DNA from: Saccoglossus kowalevskii
Lineage: Eukaryota > Hemichordata > Enteropneusta > Harrimaniidae
Length of the DNA stretch: 20,774 nt
Direction of reading: 5' to 3'
Assembly: GCF_000003605.2 (NCBI RefSeq)
Contig: NW_003138826.1
Location: 9,501-30,274 of the forward strand
This document shows positions 9,747-20,774 of the stretch, in pieces (position 1 is the stretch's first letter; each line of letters begins with the position of its first letter). The notes under the pieces are model-generated. The model ran no database searches, was not told the origin of the DNA, and saw nothing but the letters and a program-made list of their open reading frames with translations. Made by a program: the position numbers and the translations under genes.

Positions 9747-9769
9747 GAGATGATCTGTGGTACATCGTG
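9747..9769 (+). repeat. Direct repeat, copy 2
   Basis: Partner of 9222-9244, 525 bases downstream, inside the GC-richer island. It ends two bases before an inverted pair of CCAAT/ATTGG boxes (9771-9775 and 9785-9789). Confidence 0.5.
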
Positions 9770-9988
9770 ACCAATAATAAAATGATTGGTTGTCCAACTG
9801 TGGGCGTGTCTTTTATTTCTGCGCTAAACGTGCAACACCAAAGTCCCGCCACTTATTTTTCATGGTTGTTCGACCATAGTCGACTGCACCAGTATCGCGA
9901 GTTCTGAGGTTGGTTTACTATGTTGGTCGCTCGACACCATATTCACCGTCTCCTTAATTTTCGATACCGACGCCCAACTCGGCGTCCT

Positions 9989-10001
9989 GGGGGGGGGGGG
10001 G
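9989..10001 (+). repeat. Poly-G run of 13
   Basis: Thirteen consecutive Gs, two bases after a 6-bp inverted repeat (9969-9986). A second run of 11 Gs lies at 11677-11687. The exact lengths may be affected by sequencing. Confidence 0.85.
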
Positions 10002-11341
10002 ATCTACTCACCACGCCACGCCACTTCGATACCTTTCCTTCCCGGAAACATGCTTTCCAATACGAGACTGTTTTATCTATAAGTTCGGCCACTTAAAATC
10101 ATATTCTGGACAAGATTTTTATCAATTAAATGGTCGGCTTCCATTGCTGCTCCAATCATTCAGAAACAGATGACGAGATTTGACAGGATCGGCCAATGCG
10201 CATGCGTCTAAAACAGCTGGCACTAATATCCTAATATTCGAATTTCCTAATAACTTATTTTGCACTCGTACAATGCAAAATACATATTTGATTAGGTTGG
10301 TTGGCCGTCAAGTACCATCCTATGGCACCAAATTCATAATCACCAACACCATAGTACAGAGTTATGTTAACATCGAATCAAAAATATGACTAATATACTA
10401 AATGTTTATTTAATCAATTGTAAGGATGAGATTACATTGTGAAATGGCCTTGGTGTACCACGGATCAGAGATGCAGTTTACCTGACAGGTATTTTGATTA
10501 GTTAATCAGGCAACCAAGATGACCTCCCTTGTTCACAAAACTATATATTTTCGAAAAGCTTATTGTATGAATTTTGTTAGTATTTTTTTTCTCTGGACAC
10601 TGTAGTTTGAAATATGCACAAAATGTGCTTTTTTGGTCAAAAGTGATTAAAAAAAACTAGCTTCTAAACCATGCTTCTGTTTCCTGTCAAAATTTGTTTA
10701 CGGGTACATCTGTTTACTATGAAGAAAGTGCCGTCTTGAAAACTGTCTACCAGTTGTCAATTTTGCAGGGCAGCAGCTCAAATTTCACTACTTCAAGTTC
10801 ATGCATAAATTAACACCCAGGCTAGTTGTCTGTACGATTGTTGTAACACCGTTCAACCAAAAGCAATACCCCGACAGCGTTTTGAAGATAAACACATTGT
10901 CAATCATTTGTGAAAATTTCAAAACAAAAGGTCAAAGCGTCCAGGAGCTATTTTTTTTAAAAGTTCTTGGATGTGCACTAAAAAGAAGCTGAGATAAATG
11001 CTAATTTGCATAACAATTCACTCATTAAGAAGTTTGTTAATGCTCATAATTAAAATGTCTGTAACAGTTCCAAATTTAAATGTATTATCGTTTTGTAAAA
11101 AGTTAAATATAGTGCATAATATGGAGATCCTGTTTCTTTTTTATTATTTATGTGCAGCCTTGCTAAATCTTGCTAAGCATTCAAAAGAGAGAATGTTTGC
11201 ACCAGTTATCTATATTTTAAAATCGTCTTTTGAGTATGTTCTACTATTCACAATTCCACAAAATTTTAACAGTCTATAGCCAAGACTGTTTGAATAATAA
11301 AAAGCAAAAAAAAAATTCACTCCCACGTGCCTACGAGCCTG

Positions 11342-11364
11342 CATCTCTACCTTAAGCGAGGGCG
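11342..11364 (+). repeat. Two-block repeat shared with 9171-9227, copy 2
   Basis: CATCTCTACCTT (11342-11353), two bases, then GCGAGGGCG (11356-11364). This is the reverse complement of the blocks at 9171-9227. The pair could be inverted ends of a 2.2-kb element or two separate fragments. GCGAGGGCG recurs at 13382-13390, and GCGAGGGTG is on the minus strand at 12103-12111. Confidence 0.45.
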
Positions 11365-11676
11365 TAGTCAATTATAACAACTGATCTCAAAATTTGAATT
11401 TTGATTCTCGTCAGAATTATTTGACGGCACCTTAGAAGTGTTCCATCAGATTGTTCTCTTTAGGTACTTGTTCAGAATATGGGAATCGCCATTTGTACGT
11501 TGTATTTCATTCATTTGTGTGTGTTTGTCGTTCTTATTCTATATAATTAGAGAATAAAGAACGGCATCACACTGATTTAAAGCTTTTTTAGGTAAACTAT
11601 GTTGTATCATGTTCTATATCTACAATGTTCACATGTATTACTCTGGCAATCTCATTTGAACACTGTTTTTTGTAGT

Positions 11677-11687
11677 GGGGGGGGGGG
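11677..11687 (+). repeat. Poly-G run of 11
   Basis: Eleven consecutive Gs in an otherwise AT-rich context, with no gene nearby. Confidence 0.85.
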
Positions 11688-13521
11688 CTTTATTGACCTT
11701 TGGCACCGAATTGCATTTCTAATATAATACTAATAACTTCAAAATCAATCTGTGTCGGCCTTATAGTTTGATGACGATTTCGGTTTCAAATACCCCGAGA
11801 ATATGTTCAAACCTCACATTTATTTTATTATCACATGTACGCCAGCTGACTGTGGTTAAACGGTATTACATACGAACAATGGTGTCACATAGTGTAAATA
11901 ACTATTGCATTGAAATGTTCTGCAATGCGGCAATGCAATTATATCAAGAGTGAGTATGCGCTCAGAATGGTTTTAAAGATAAGAGAGACTGAGGAATTGA
12001 CAGATTCAAAAATGAATTAAATCCTGTTGCCGGGCTACACTATGTGGGCCAGAAATCCAAATTACACAGTTCCAAATTTATCTTGTAAATCAGTCTTCGG
12101 CCCACCCTCGCTTCATCTGTTTAGTATGATTCTGAGATCCGAGGGATATTAAACAGAACAGAGCTGCATCCCCTACCATGATTAGCCGATGGGTTTACCA
12201 GAGCGTACAAATTACATGAAGAGATTGATGCAAATGTCAGGGAACTGATTGACTCATTGACATTGCGTATATTGATAACATACTTAATACATGAACGTCT
12301 TCGTCATTGTTTGATAGACAGATGAACATCTGATGAAAAACTCAAGTTTTGCTATGTGGATAGTTCAACCAAGAATAATTTCAGTTTTTCAGGTGAAAGT
12401 AAGCAGTTTCCTCGCTTACATGAGTACTCTCAATTCACAATGTTAGAATCCTGTTTTACTACTGTAAATTTTACACCTAATACACTTTCCAATCAAAGAA
12501 GCCAGGGTAGAATGGGAAAAATGATACAACAAAGAATAATGTCTTTCCCAACAATTATTGGCTATATGGGATATTCCACTTGGGATTTAGGGCCCAGACC
12601 AATTATAAAGTGTGCTTGTATCATATAATATGTTGTCAATGTCATATAATGCCCAAGAATATCTGTTATGTGTGAGTTAATCGGCTTCTATATGTAAAAT
12701 GTCTAATTATCATGTCGGTGGTTTTGCTAATTTTCCATTATGTCTATCACTTAAACTCACTGTAGCTGATTGCTGCTCAGAAGGGTATTTGGGAAATTTG
12801 CATATTAATGTTTGCATTTGATGAGCCTTTAATGAAAGGAATATATAATTGTTTATTGTGTTCTTATCAGAAGCACTTGAACTATAGCTTATTTGTAAAC
12901 AGTAACATACTGAAAAACGACCATGTTTATAAATGGATTAACCCTCATTGGCATATTTATATACAAATGATCACTAACATATCACCGATAACAATAAGTT
13001 CATCTGCATCGTACGTGAAGACATTTATTTAAGTTGGACACCTGTCAAATCTACTATGTTACTGACGAATTTACACAGATGATTCACGGGACGATGAGAA
13101 AGGTGAATGAATCTGGGTTTTGAAACACAATGCTTTGTGACAGAATAATGATTCATGTAAAAGATTATAAGTAAAATAAATGGGTGGGCTGGAAAATACT
13201 TTTATGTAAAGTTTTTAAAAACAGTCGAAGACATTTCATATTGAATATTGCGGGCGCAGTTTTTTAATTGAGATCTCAAAATTAGGCTGCCATGTGACAT
13301 GTATGTAAACAGCTGTTCACTCACATTCTAGGCTGTCTAAAACATATGGTAAAAATGGTTTGAATACAAAAGTTACGAAGGGCGAGGGCGAATTCTTTAT
13401 TTACAAATGTCATCACAGTCATTCTGCTACCTCAAATCGACAATATGTCACCACATCTGACAACAGACAACTCTCTGCATACCAATGACAAAATGTATTT
13501 CTCAGGTGGCCTTGTTTTTTT

Positions 13522-13734
13522 ATGAGCGTGTACTTGCTGCGAGTTTTTTTATTATGTCTAATTGTGAGCATCGCGAACAAAGGAAACGTGATGTCTGGTG
13601 ATGATGTTGCGGTGTGCCCTTTGGAGACAAGTCACAATCAACATATAGTTTTAATTAATCTACAACTGAAAACTAATTATGACAAAATTCATGTAACTCA
13701 AGTGACCCCAATGGCTCAGTTATTCCCCTGCTGA
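13522..13734 (+). CDS. Unrecognised 70-residue ORF with a signal-peptide-like start
   Basis: The frame begins with a real ATG, and residues 1-18 (MSVYLLRVFLLCLIVSIA) have the shape of a secretory signal peptide: a short start, a long hydrophobic core and a small residue before a polar stretch. The remaining 52 residues have three Cys after the signal and no recognised family. The start context is weak (T at -3), and no promoter or poly(A) pattern is seen. It could be the first exon of a secreted protein or chance. Confidence 0.15.
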   Translation: MSVYLLRVFLLCLIVSIANKGNVMSGDDVAVCPLETSHNQHIVLINLQLKTNYDKIHVTQVTPMAQLFPC

Positions 13735-13849
13735 TGCAGATATGCCCACAAAGTGCATCTTAGAGACTAGTGAATAAGATGGTTTCGATTGATGAAAAAA
13801 TTTTCGTTTATATATTTCATGGTGTTTTTCTAACTTCGTAATTTATGTA

Positions 13850-14260
13850 TGTATAAGGGTATAAGGGGGATTCTTCTCCCAGGAGGTTCTCCACACGTGT
13901 CAGGGGGGAATCTCGTCTCGTTTCTCTATCGCGTCCCGTTGAGGTACGGGACCGGGAAAGTCACTTAAGCTTTACAGTCAATTAAGACACACACAACAAA
14001 ATACGTTTCAACTTTCGTCTTAGTCGATCAGTCGAGCACTCTATAAGACACAGCGCCCTGGAGAAAAATCCCCAAGACTATCGCAAGGCTGACCCAAGAC
14101 TCTGTCCAAGACTGTGTCAAGACTCGCCCCACGATTCTCCAGGACAGCGTCTCTCGTGGTGTACTCGCCAAGACCAACTAAAAACAACTTTATTCATTTT
14201 CAAAACCTTAACCAATTACAAAGCAGTAAAAAGACTCTGGGGCGTAACCTTCAATCATAC
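13850..14260. other. GC-richer block, possible transposon or LTR remnant
   Basis: A sharp compositional change from the flanking AT-rich DNA. It starts with CTCCC/GGGAG-type short dyads and has a hairpin CCCGT-TGAGGT-ACGGG (about 13936-13951). Next come a TATAAG at 14042-14047, the minisatellite described separately and, on the minus strand, an AATAAA (14189-14194). Such a mix resembles a long terminal repeat, but I could not find matching TG...CA ends, a target duplication, a primer-binding site or any reverse-transcriptase coding sequence. Confidence 0.3.
14052..14149. repeat. CAAGACT minisatellite enclosed by inverted repeats
   Basis: Imperfect units of about 12 bases built on CCAAGACT run from about 14072 to 14135; the clearest are at 14093-14129. 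They sit between CAGCGCCCTGGAGAAAAATC (14052-14071, left arm) and GATTCTCCAGGACAGCG (14133-14149), which complement each other with small gaps. The whole could fold as a stem with a repetitive loop. Confidence 0.5.
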
Positions 14261-17200
14261 AGCCAATCAAACTAAGTACTGAACACGTCATATCTTTTGA
14301 TTAATCGTTCACTACATTAATAACTACGAATACTAACTGTCAGAAATAGTAGTCCGAATAGCGACGGTTATCTCGTAATTAGTTCCAAATCACAGAGTCG
14401 AGTTCCGTCCAGAACCTCAAATGACTTAAACGATGCCAGACATAACACAGCCATTCACTCGTAATCAACTAATTAAGTCGATCAACAGATACACGTAAAC
14501 AAATTCATCACATATGTGTAAAGTGAATATCTTGGGTGATGTGAGTACCAGTTTGCAAATTAGTAAGTGACTAAATTAATAAGGGTGCAAAGGGTGAACA
14601 GCGTCTGTTCGAAGCAAACACGTGACCGATTATATGCAAATCCTTGTCGTGAGTTATAGTTAAACAAACAACATTACTAGTGAACATATAGTTTTCATTA
14701 TGTAATATTATATTCATCTGCAACATAAAATTACTTATAACATATTTGATTGAAATATGTTCATTGAACATTACCTTTCAGAGTACGTATGAAACCAAGA
14801 ATGACCTAGTAACACCCCTATTCGAGACAAATATGTCAAGTATGCAGTGAAGAACAACCGAATGCAGGTAATCGAAAAAACAGGTAAATATACGAACATA
14901 TAAACATGCAATAGGAGAAACAATTATCTATCAACTAATATATGTACTACATTTCATACCAAGCTAGTATGTACTTGTCTAATAATTATCTTCATACACG
15001 CCTATTTTAATCTAAACGCGCAGTCACATCAACAACAAAATAACGTACATGGGGTTTCTGTGTTTGTTCTGAGGAGAGTTATCGTTGCATATCGTTCATA
15101 TGTAGCATTTCAGGGGCGGATTTCAGGGTGCAAACAATTATGCACTATGTTTCCATTCTTTCTGCAATTGGGGACATTAGGAGATATTCATATTTCTTGA
15201 TGCCTGGCTCATACTACAGACGACTGCGTACGTAATTCGGAATAAACTATCAATATATAAGATATTCACTTGGTAATTATCTATATTGTGTGTTGCAACC
15301 GAAGTATGATTATCATACGTTCTTAACGCCTAAAATTGTTGACTTGCGTATCAGACCCCTTAACACAGCAAATAAACCAAATATATCATGTGTGGACATA
15401 AATTTAATAAACAATGCTTATTAATGATAATGCTTTCTCGCTATCTCAAAACAATTTACATTGCACTATTGCACTATTCATATGGTATCGGAAAGCCTGG
15501 TTGTAAATACAAATCCAATGTCATTCCGGAACGCAAATCAATTTCACCATTCCATAAACGATACACCGCCGTATAATCCGTTACACAAACTCAATTTCGA
15601 GATTATATCCATGCGATTTCTGCTACATGCACGCTTCTCAGTAAAACTGTTTGAATTGTTTTCACTAGGGATATGAAACCTACAAGAACGTTGGTGATTT
15701 CTGTTAGGTTGATTAGTGTGCCCTCTATCGGTTACAACAGGGTACGTAGACGTTGTATTGGGATTACCATGAAATATTCCATCAGACACGCACTTTTTCT
15801 CTACAATCGCGAACATGCGTTCACATTACGTAGCCAGTGTAGTAAAGCTATTCTCTTCTTCGATATTGTATTGACATGATTCGTAGTTGTACGTCATTGG
15901 CGTTTTTGAGAGATTTAATGAATTCAAAATGACTGTAATATACAAATGGCATCTTTATTTATTACCAGTTTTTGAGGAGAAACATAACATTTCGGCATAT
16001 TATCGCATCAATACAGACCAAGACTTTACAATGTAAAGCGAATTAATAAAAGTAAACATTAAAATAGATATTGCAAGAAAATACTGCAGGGAAAGTACAC
16101 ACAAATCAAATATTCAAATTTATATATATTTATAAACCCAGAAATCGCTGTGCGCTCCTGACGTTTACAGCAAGTTTGTTCCCGATAAATCGCCTTGATG
16201 AGAACAAGTTTTCCGACTGAATGCATGGTTAACCCATTATTGTTGACTTTTTGTTTTATGGTGATATCGTGTAGAATTAATAAAAATGTAACCAAATTAA
16301 TACTTACGCATTGGACTATCATAATCCACCCGTTCTAGATATAAAATCACAAACATGTTATATTTTATTAAAATAAAATAAATAACATAGCAACTTTCAT
16401 GTTATGCTCAATGACGACGAAAAATATTCTTCTGAATATAGACGAATGTTAGTATCCAAGAAAGTAAATTTGTATAGAACCATTATATTATTAACATTAA
16501 TGAGTTACAATGTGCTCGTGTATTGCCAGCAGCGATAGCGCTTTGACATTTTAATATAATAAAAAGTTCAACACTTATCATGTCGACCCCTTTAACTTCA
16601 TTCATCATACCATGTTGCTGTTTTGAAGTAAAAGAAAATGGACGTTCTGTATCGTATACAATGTTTACAACCCTGGTAACTGTGGAATGCAATGTGTTAT
16701 TTATATAATTCAAGATACTCGTTATGTGTGTGTTTTATCAAAATGTTACATCTGTCGCTAAGATATTATCTTCTTTTCATGACTTATTCTGTCAAGCTTT
16801 TAGCATTAGCTGCACCAGTAATGTATTTTAATGGCACTCTGTTAACAAAATGTGAAAGGAAATAGGATTCCTTTTTCTGATTTAAAATATACGTTCATTT
16901 TCACTATCTTTTCATGCGTGACACCGAAACACTCAATCAAAATAGAAATACAAAAATTTGTACTGTGTCGTTTTCCCCCGTAGAATGGATACCTATCTAA
17001 ACTATTACTGAGACCAACCAGTAATGGATGCGTTACTAGTGTAGCATATGGTTACAGCGTGACTGAATCAGCATTTCTATCTTGACCTTATTAAAATAGT
17101 TCTTGTGCAGAATAAACAAAGTAAACATTATATGCGACTCTTCGACAAAGCACTAAAGCATAACAGACACGTCCCTGGAGAGTTATGTTTTATAAATATC

Positions 17201-17902
17201 AATTGCTCGTTTACTGGTTATATGTTCTGATTTCCTCATTGACGATTACGTGTTTTTCATGGATCTGTAGTTAGATGGTAACGTTATAAAGTATTCAATG
17301 TACCATGTCAGAGTTTAGTATGATCATAAATTTGGTATAAATTATACCTTAATTATTACTGCAAGATGAATTTTGTACCGCACATGCATTCATTTGACCA
17401 TGTTCTCCCATATGACACGTTCATTAAGATTTGAATCACCAAAGTTCGTAGTTTGACTTAGATATAGCTAATTTCTAATACAATACATTATGACACAAAG
17501 GGCAGCTTAAACACATGGTAAATGGTATTTGTTTCCAAAATGGACGCTACTATATCTAGGTAGATACAGTATTTCTGATAATCAACCAATTAAAAATGAT
17601 ATCAGGGCCATGGCTCATTCGAATTTTAGAACTGTGAAAATTAATATTTTTGTCACATCTACGATGAAATTATTTTTACAGAAGCTAAAACTATTTCAAA
17701 AAAAGTATTCATGTTAAATTTTAAATATTCCAATATTCCGCAGGGTCACTAACGTTACTGACATATTCACGCTGGGTTGTGGGTTTACATTTGTACAGAT
17801 TAGAATGTTGGTTGAACCATTGCGATAAATTTATTTCCGATTGATTTAAATGTTTCAGTTTAATTAGATGCCCACTAAAGATTTTCATTTCGACTGTTAT
17901 GC
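14260..17902. other. AT-rich non-coding stretch
   Basis: No gene supported on either strand. The open frames are under 91 codons and overlap on both strands around 15540-15880, as chance frames do. There is a near-perfect palindrome GGTATAA-A-TTATACC (17334-17348). Nothing else nameable is seen. Confidence 0.55.
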
Positions 17903-18271
17903 CAATAGGTGATTTTCCGAACAATTGCGAGATCTCGCGAGATGCATGAAAGACGCGCGTCGAACGTCTGCCGCAAAAATCGAACGATTTGATTTTGAAC
18001 TAGAATTTCTTTATTTCGCAGCTTACATTGACCGGCCGATCTTCGACAGAGGAATATTGCTTCCGAATACCCTCACTTAATCGAAATTGCCTATCATCAA
18101 ATGTGGACAGCACATTATTAAGCATGGAAATGTCCCCGAAATACTTTCGCGTTTGTCGAATCCCACGCGATGTTTGACGCGACTACGACGCTATGACCTT
18201 TGTTTGTCCTGTTTTTACGTTCGATTTCACGCATAACGCGTGATTCTCGCAGTGAACGGAAAATGGCCAAT
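17903..18271 (+). mobile_element. Copy B of the palindrome-ended repeat (longer version)
   Basis: It begins with the same CAATAGGTGATTTTCCG as copy A (6400) and carries the same GCGAGATCTCGC palindrome (17927-17938). Its right arm, ending at 18266, is an imperfect inverted match to the left arm. It is about 160 bases longer than copy A, with extra sequence in the interior. Shared interior pieces include an ATCATCAAA stretch and an ACGCGA-TGTTTGACGC stretch just before the long shared right end (18209-18266). It has no open frame of note, so it is most simply a fuller copy of the same non-autonomous family. Confidence 0.65.
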
Positions 18272-18307
18272 TTATACCTCTCTGCAACAATTTATACCTC
18301 TCTAACA
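18268..18307 (+). repeat. 20-bp tandem duplication at the edge of copy B
   Basis: Two head-to-tail units of 20 bases both begin CAATTTATACCTCTCT and differ only in their last four bases. The first unit abuts the right end of copy B. Copy A has a CAATTTC...TGCAA stretch at the equivalent place (6607-6622), so the element may extend slightly beyond the terminal repeat. Confidence 0.8.
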
Positions 18308-20774
18308 CAATTGTCTCGTCAAACGGCTAGTACTAATATTTCTTGCATAAGTGTCGTTTATCTAATCACACAGTATACGTAACATGATACATTCTCATGC
18401 TTATTTTTTATCAGTCTTAAACAGCGAAAATCCGGAAATTATTAAGTGGTAATGTATTCATATATTCTAAAGATAGAATTTGTTTTCCAGACCTTTGAGT
18501 AGCTATTGTTGGTTTAAATATTTCTTCAATATTCATATTTATTTAACAAATATACATTATATATATATCGCTGGCGCTGGTAATAAAATAAAATTCTCAT
18601 TTTGAACTGACACGCGTTCAGTCAAATGCAATTTTCATTGTACAATATATCATTTAATATAAGTGGTCTCGAATTGGGGTTTTATCCATCTATAATGATT
18701 ATTACAGATTACTCGAAGTTTTCGAAACATCGGTGAACAATGCTCGCATACACAGATAAACTATAGGCTAATTGTACAGATATAAATCCACCAAGGATTT
18801 GATATCATCTGAAGTCATCCCATAGTTTTGTGATTATAAATCAACACAGTAATTACAGTTGCTGCAATGTGTGTGCGTATTTTCACGATAACTCATTCAA
18901 GATAGCATTGTTTGTATGCAAGCAACTACACAATCTAATACGAATACGAAACACATCAAAATACACGGAATAAATTTCACCGATGTCACATGCACCCACA
19001 CTCCTGATTAATTCTAATATTGATAAATGGTCACCAATACAATTCTTGTCAAATATCATACGTACTACAATAAAACAAGATTTATGTCGTCTAATCTTAC
19101 TCTCATAAAACATATATATGTGAATTGTGATTTTATTTGGGATTACGTATTTTATCTGCTTCTTTTATGGTTCAAATTGTTATAATCATGCAATGATCAC
19201 CAAACAGAAATGACAGCATGTGAATAATAGCATTCGATTTATATCTCCCCTCGCAGGAAATACGAACTTTCATATATGTCAAAACTATTTGCGAAAATTT
19301 AGATTAGATACACGTGTATATTCTTTCAATTAAAGGGCCGATACAGTATAACTATGAAAATACTTAAAATATAGGTAAAACTGAATTCATGTCAGGACAG
19401 TACTGTGATAGCATTGATGCCAGTTCACTTCAACATTTGACTGCAAAGCACTCTTGGTCATTATTGACATTATAGCTAAAGTGTAAACATGCAGCCACAA
19501 TGCTGTTTATTGGATTGAGATGATATATATTCCCCCGCTGCAGCTAATCTTCTGTTAAGATAGAGATACAGGTTCGTGGGCACTCAGAGTGATTCTTTTT
19601 TTGATTTTTCTTACCCAGACAGTCTTGGCGAGATAGTGTTAAAGTATTGTCATTGTTGGAACATACTCAAAAATCAATTTTAAAATATAGGGAACCCGGG
19701 CACGCGTATGTGATGAAAAGTCTTGAAAGTTTGTTTGCGTTGCTCTTTGATTGACAAGTCACTGTTGATGTTATATGCAAATGATTGCTGGTCCCAGTTA
19801 CGGAGCAGCCGGTGTGCGACTTCCTGTCCTGGCTCTCTGTTTACTTACCTCAAGCGCGATCAACTAGCAAACTACAAAAACAGACAAGACGTAGACGCTT
19901 CCAGCATGCAAGCGGAATGAAACAAAACATACACTTATAACTGATAAGTAAACTTTTTTACTGTAAATGAATTGATTTTTCAATTATTTCCATGTAGGAG
20001 GTAGCGTCGATAGGGCGATTTAATTTTCGCACAAAACAAGGCCACAATTTCTTTTGTTTTCTTGGTGCATAGATTTCAAGCTTTTTCGCATTGTGGGCGA
20101 AACTAAATAATGTTTCCTTACAATGGCATTTTAATACTGAAGTAAACATTTTTCGTTTTGCTGTAACGATTATCGTGCTGATAGAATTGTGATGCAATTG
20201 ACAAACAACACTGCTGTTGCTGTCATCGCTAACTTTTCAGTGTCAAAATACACAAACATAAAATGCTTGGTTAATTAACTAAAAATAAAAAAAAAATCGG
20301 CAATGAGATGCTGTTTTTAAACACCGTGGAAAATCATGCACTCTGCGATGCCATCTTAGTTACCTTAATCGGAAACCCCCCTTGTCAGCTAGCATGCACC
20401 GGTAGCAATGTCGCAAACTACGTTGTATGGCCGTGATCGGCGACATCTTGTACTAAGGCACTCTATGAATGAGGTATTTCCAGAGGTCAGGGTTCGTTTA
20501 ATTTGCAACGACCTGTCTCGTCTAGTAGTTGAATGAAACCTGCCTCGATTTACAATAGTTCCCCTTCCAATGTGACTTCATTTCGATTTTTTTACCGGCA
20601 TATGGGTGATTGAGTAGTAAAAACTGCGAATAGCCGTTGTGTAGTAAAATATTAAGGCCTTTTTCAACCTGGTCGTCTAACTTCGCACGGTCCACGGAAA
20701 CTGCGTCAAACAAAGTAATTTTTTAAAGGTTTGAAGGAAGGTAAATTTAGACTCAACCCACCCAATGGCGATCT
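18308..20774. other. AT-rich non-coding stretch
   Basis: No gene supported. It contains a short TA run (18558-18568), and a slightly GC-richer patch at 20340-20460 which shows no open frame or repeat that I recognise. Confidence 0.55.

Larger units (their letters stand above)
9640..10030. other. GC-richer island with hairpins and promoter-like motifs
   Basis: This block stands out from its AT-rich surroundings. It contains a perfect hairpin CCGCCAT-TGG-ATGGCGG (9697-9713), GGGCGTG boxes (9740s and about 9803), an inverted CCAAT pair (9771-9789), ATGGT...ACCAT around 9860, and GACGCC-CAACTC-GGCGTC (9969-9986) followed at once by 13 Gs. A frame is open from 9650 to 9907 but begins with GTG and matches nothing known. 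It may be a regulatory island or part of a repeat. Confidence 0.4.
10030..13500. other. AT-rich non-coding stretch
   Basis: No gene supported. The open frames of 60-93 codons are rich in Ile, Leu, Lys, Phe and Ser and resemble translated intergenic DNA. It contains an inverted repeat GTGGGCC/GGCCCAC (12044-12050 and 12099-12105), the poly-G run at 11677 and the GCGAGGG-type motifs noted elsewhere. Confidence 0.55.

Noticed and set aside
9650-9907. Open frame across the GC-richer island
   Set aside because: It starts only at GTG, and the low density of stops is explained by the higher GC content.
12182-12628. A 149-codon frame interrupted by a single TGA at 12323, resembling a broken gene
   Set aside because: With a stop expected roughly every 15 codons in DNA this AT-rich, about one such near-open stretch is expected by chance among all frames of 20 kb. 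The translation matches no family I know.
1-20774. CRISPR array, operon or phage-like system
   Set aside because: No regularly spaced repeats with unique spacers, no clustered co-directional genes and no ribosome-binding-site pattern; the sequence reads as animal intergenic DNA.

Overview
The window reads as a stretch of AT-rich animal (metazoan) nuclear genome. By eye about two thirds of the bases are A or T. There is one convincing protein gene in about 20.8 kb, no operon structure, scattered microsatellites and poly-G runs, and decayed dispersed repeats with terminal inverted repeats. The single gene best resembles the SLC35G (EamA/drug-metabolite transporter) proteins of animals. A marine invertebrate, possibly a deuterostome such as a hemichordate, is a reasonable guess, but the sequence alone does not settle it.

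Layout. Bases 1-5011 hold no recognisable gene; they contain several perfect short hairpins (3449-3479, 4447-4468), a 12-bp inverted repeat in a GC-richer island (2599-2697) and a decayed dispersed repeat pair (2234 and 4469). Bases 5012-5530 are bounded by 17/18-matching inverted ends and look like a short non-autonomous DNA transposon. Bases 5853-5982 carry an imperfect hairpin and a CCAAT/TATA promoter-like arrangement facing right. The gene runs on the minus strand from its ATG at 7931 to its stop at 6765. It is a single uninterrupted exon of 388 codons encoding a ten-segment membrane transporter. A candidate promoter lies at about 8233-8279 and a candidate poly(A) signal at 6356-6361.

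Between that stop codon and poly(A) signal lies copy A (6400-6605) of a palindrome-ended repeat. Copy B of the same family sits 11.5 kb away at 17903-18271. The stretch 9170-11365 contains a GC-richer island (9640-10030), a hairpin running into 13 Gs, and short blocks shared in inverted orientation between its two ends. Bases 13850-14260 form another GC-richer block containing a CAAGACT minisatellite enclosed by inverted repeats, possibly a transposon or LTR remnant. The rest, 14260-17900 and 18310-20774, shows nothing I can name.

With one gene there is no pathway to reconstruct from neighbours. I looked for a new multi-gene system and did not find one. The most interesting signals are the paired inverted-end repeats, one of which probably lies in the transporter's 3' UTR. 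Most other open frames are of a length expected by chance in sequence of this composition, and several begin only at GTG or TTG, which is not meaningful in an animal.
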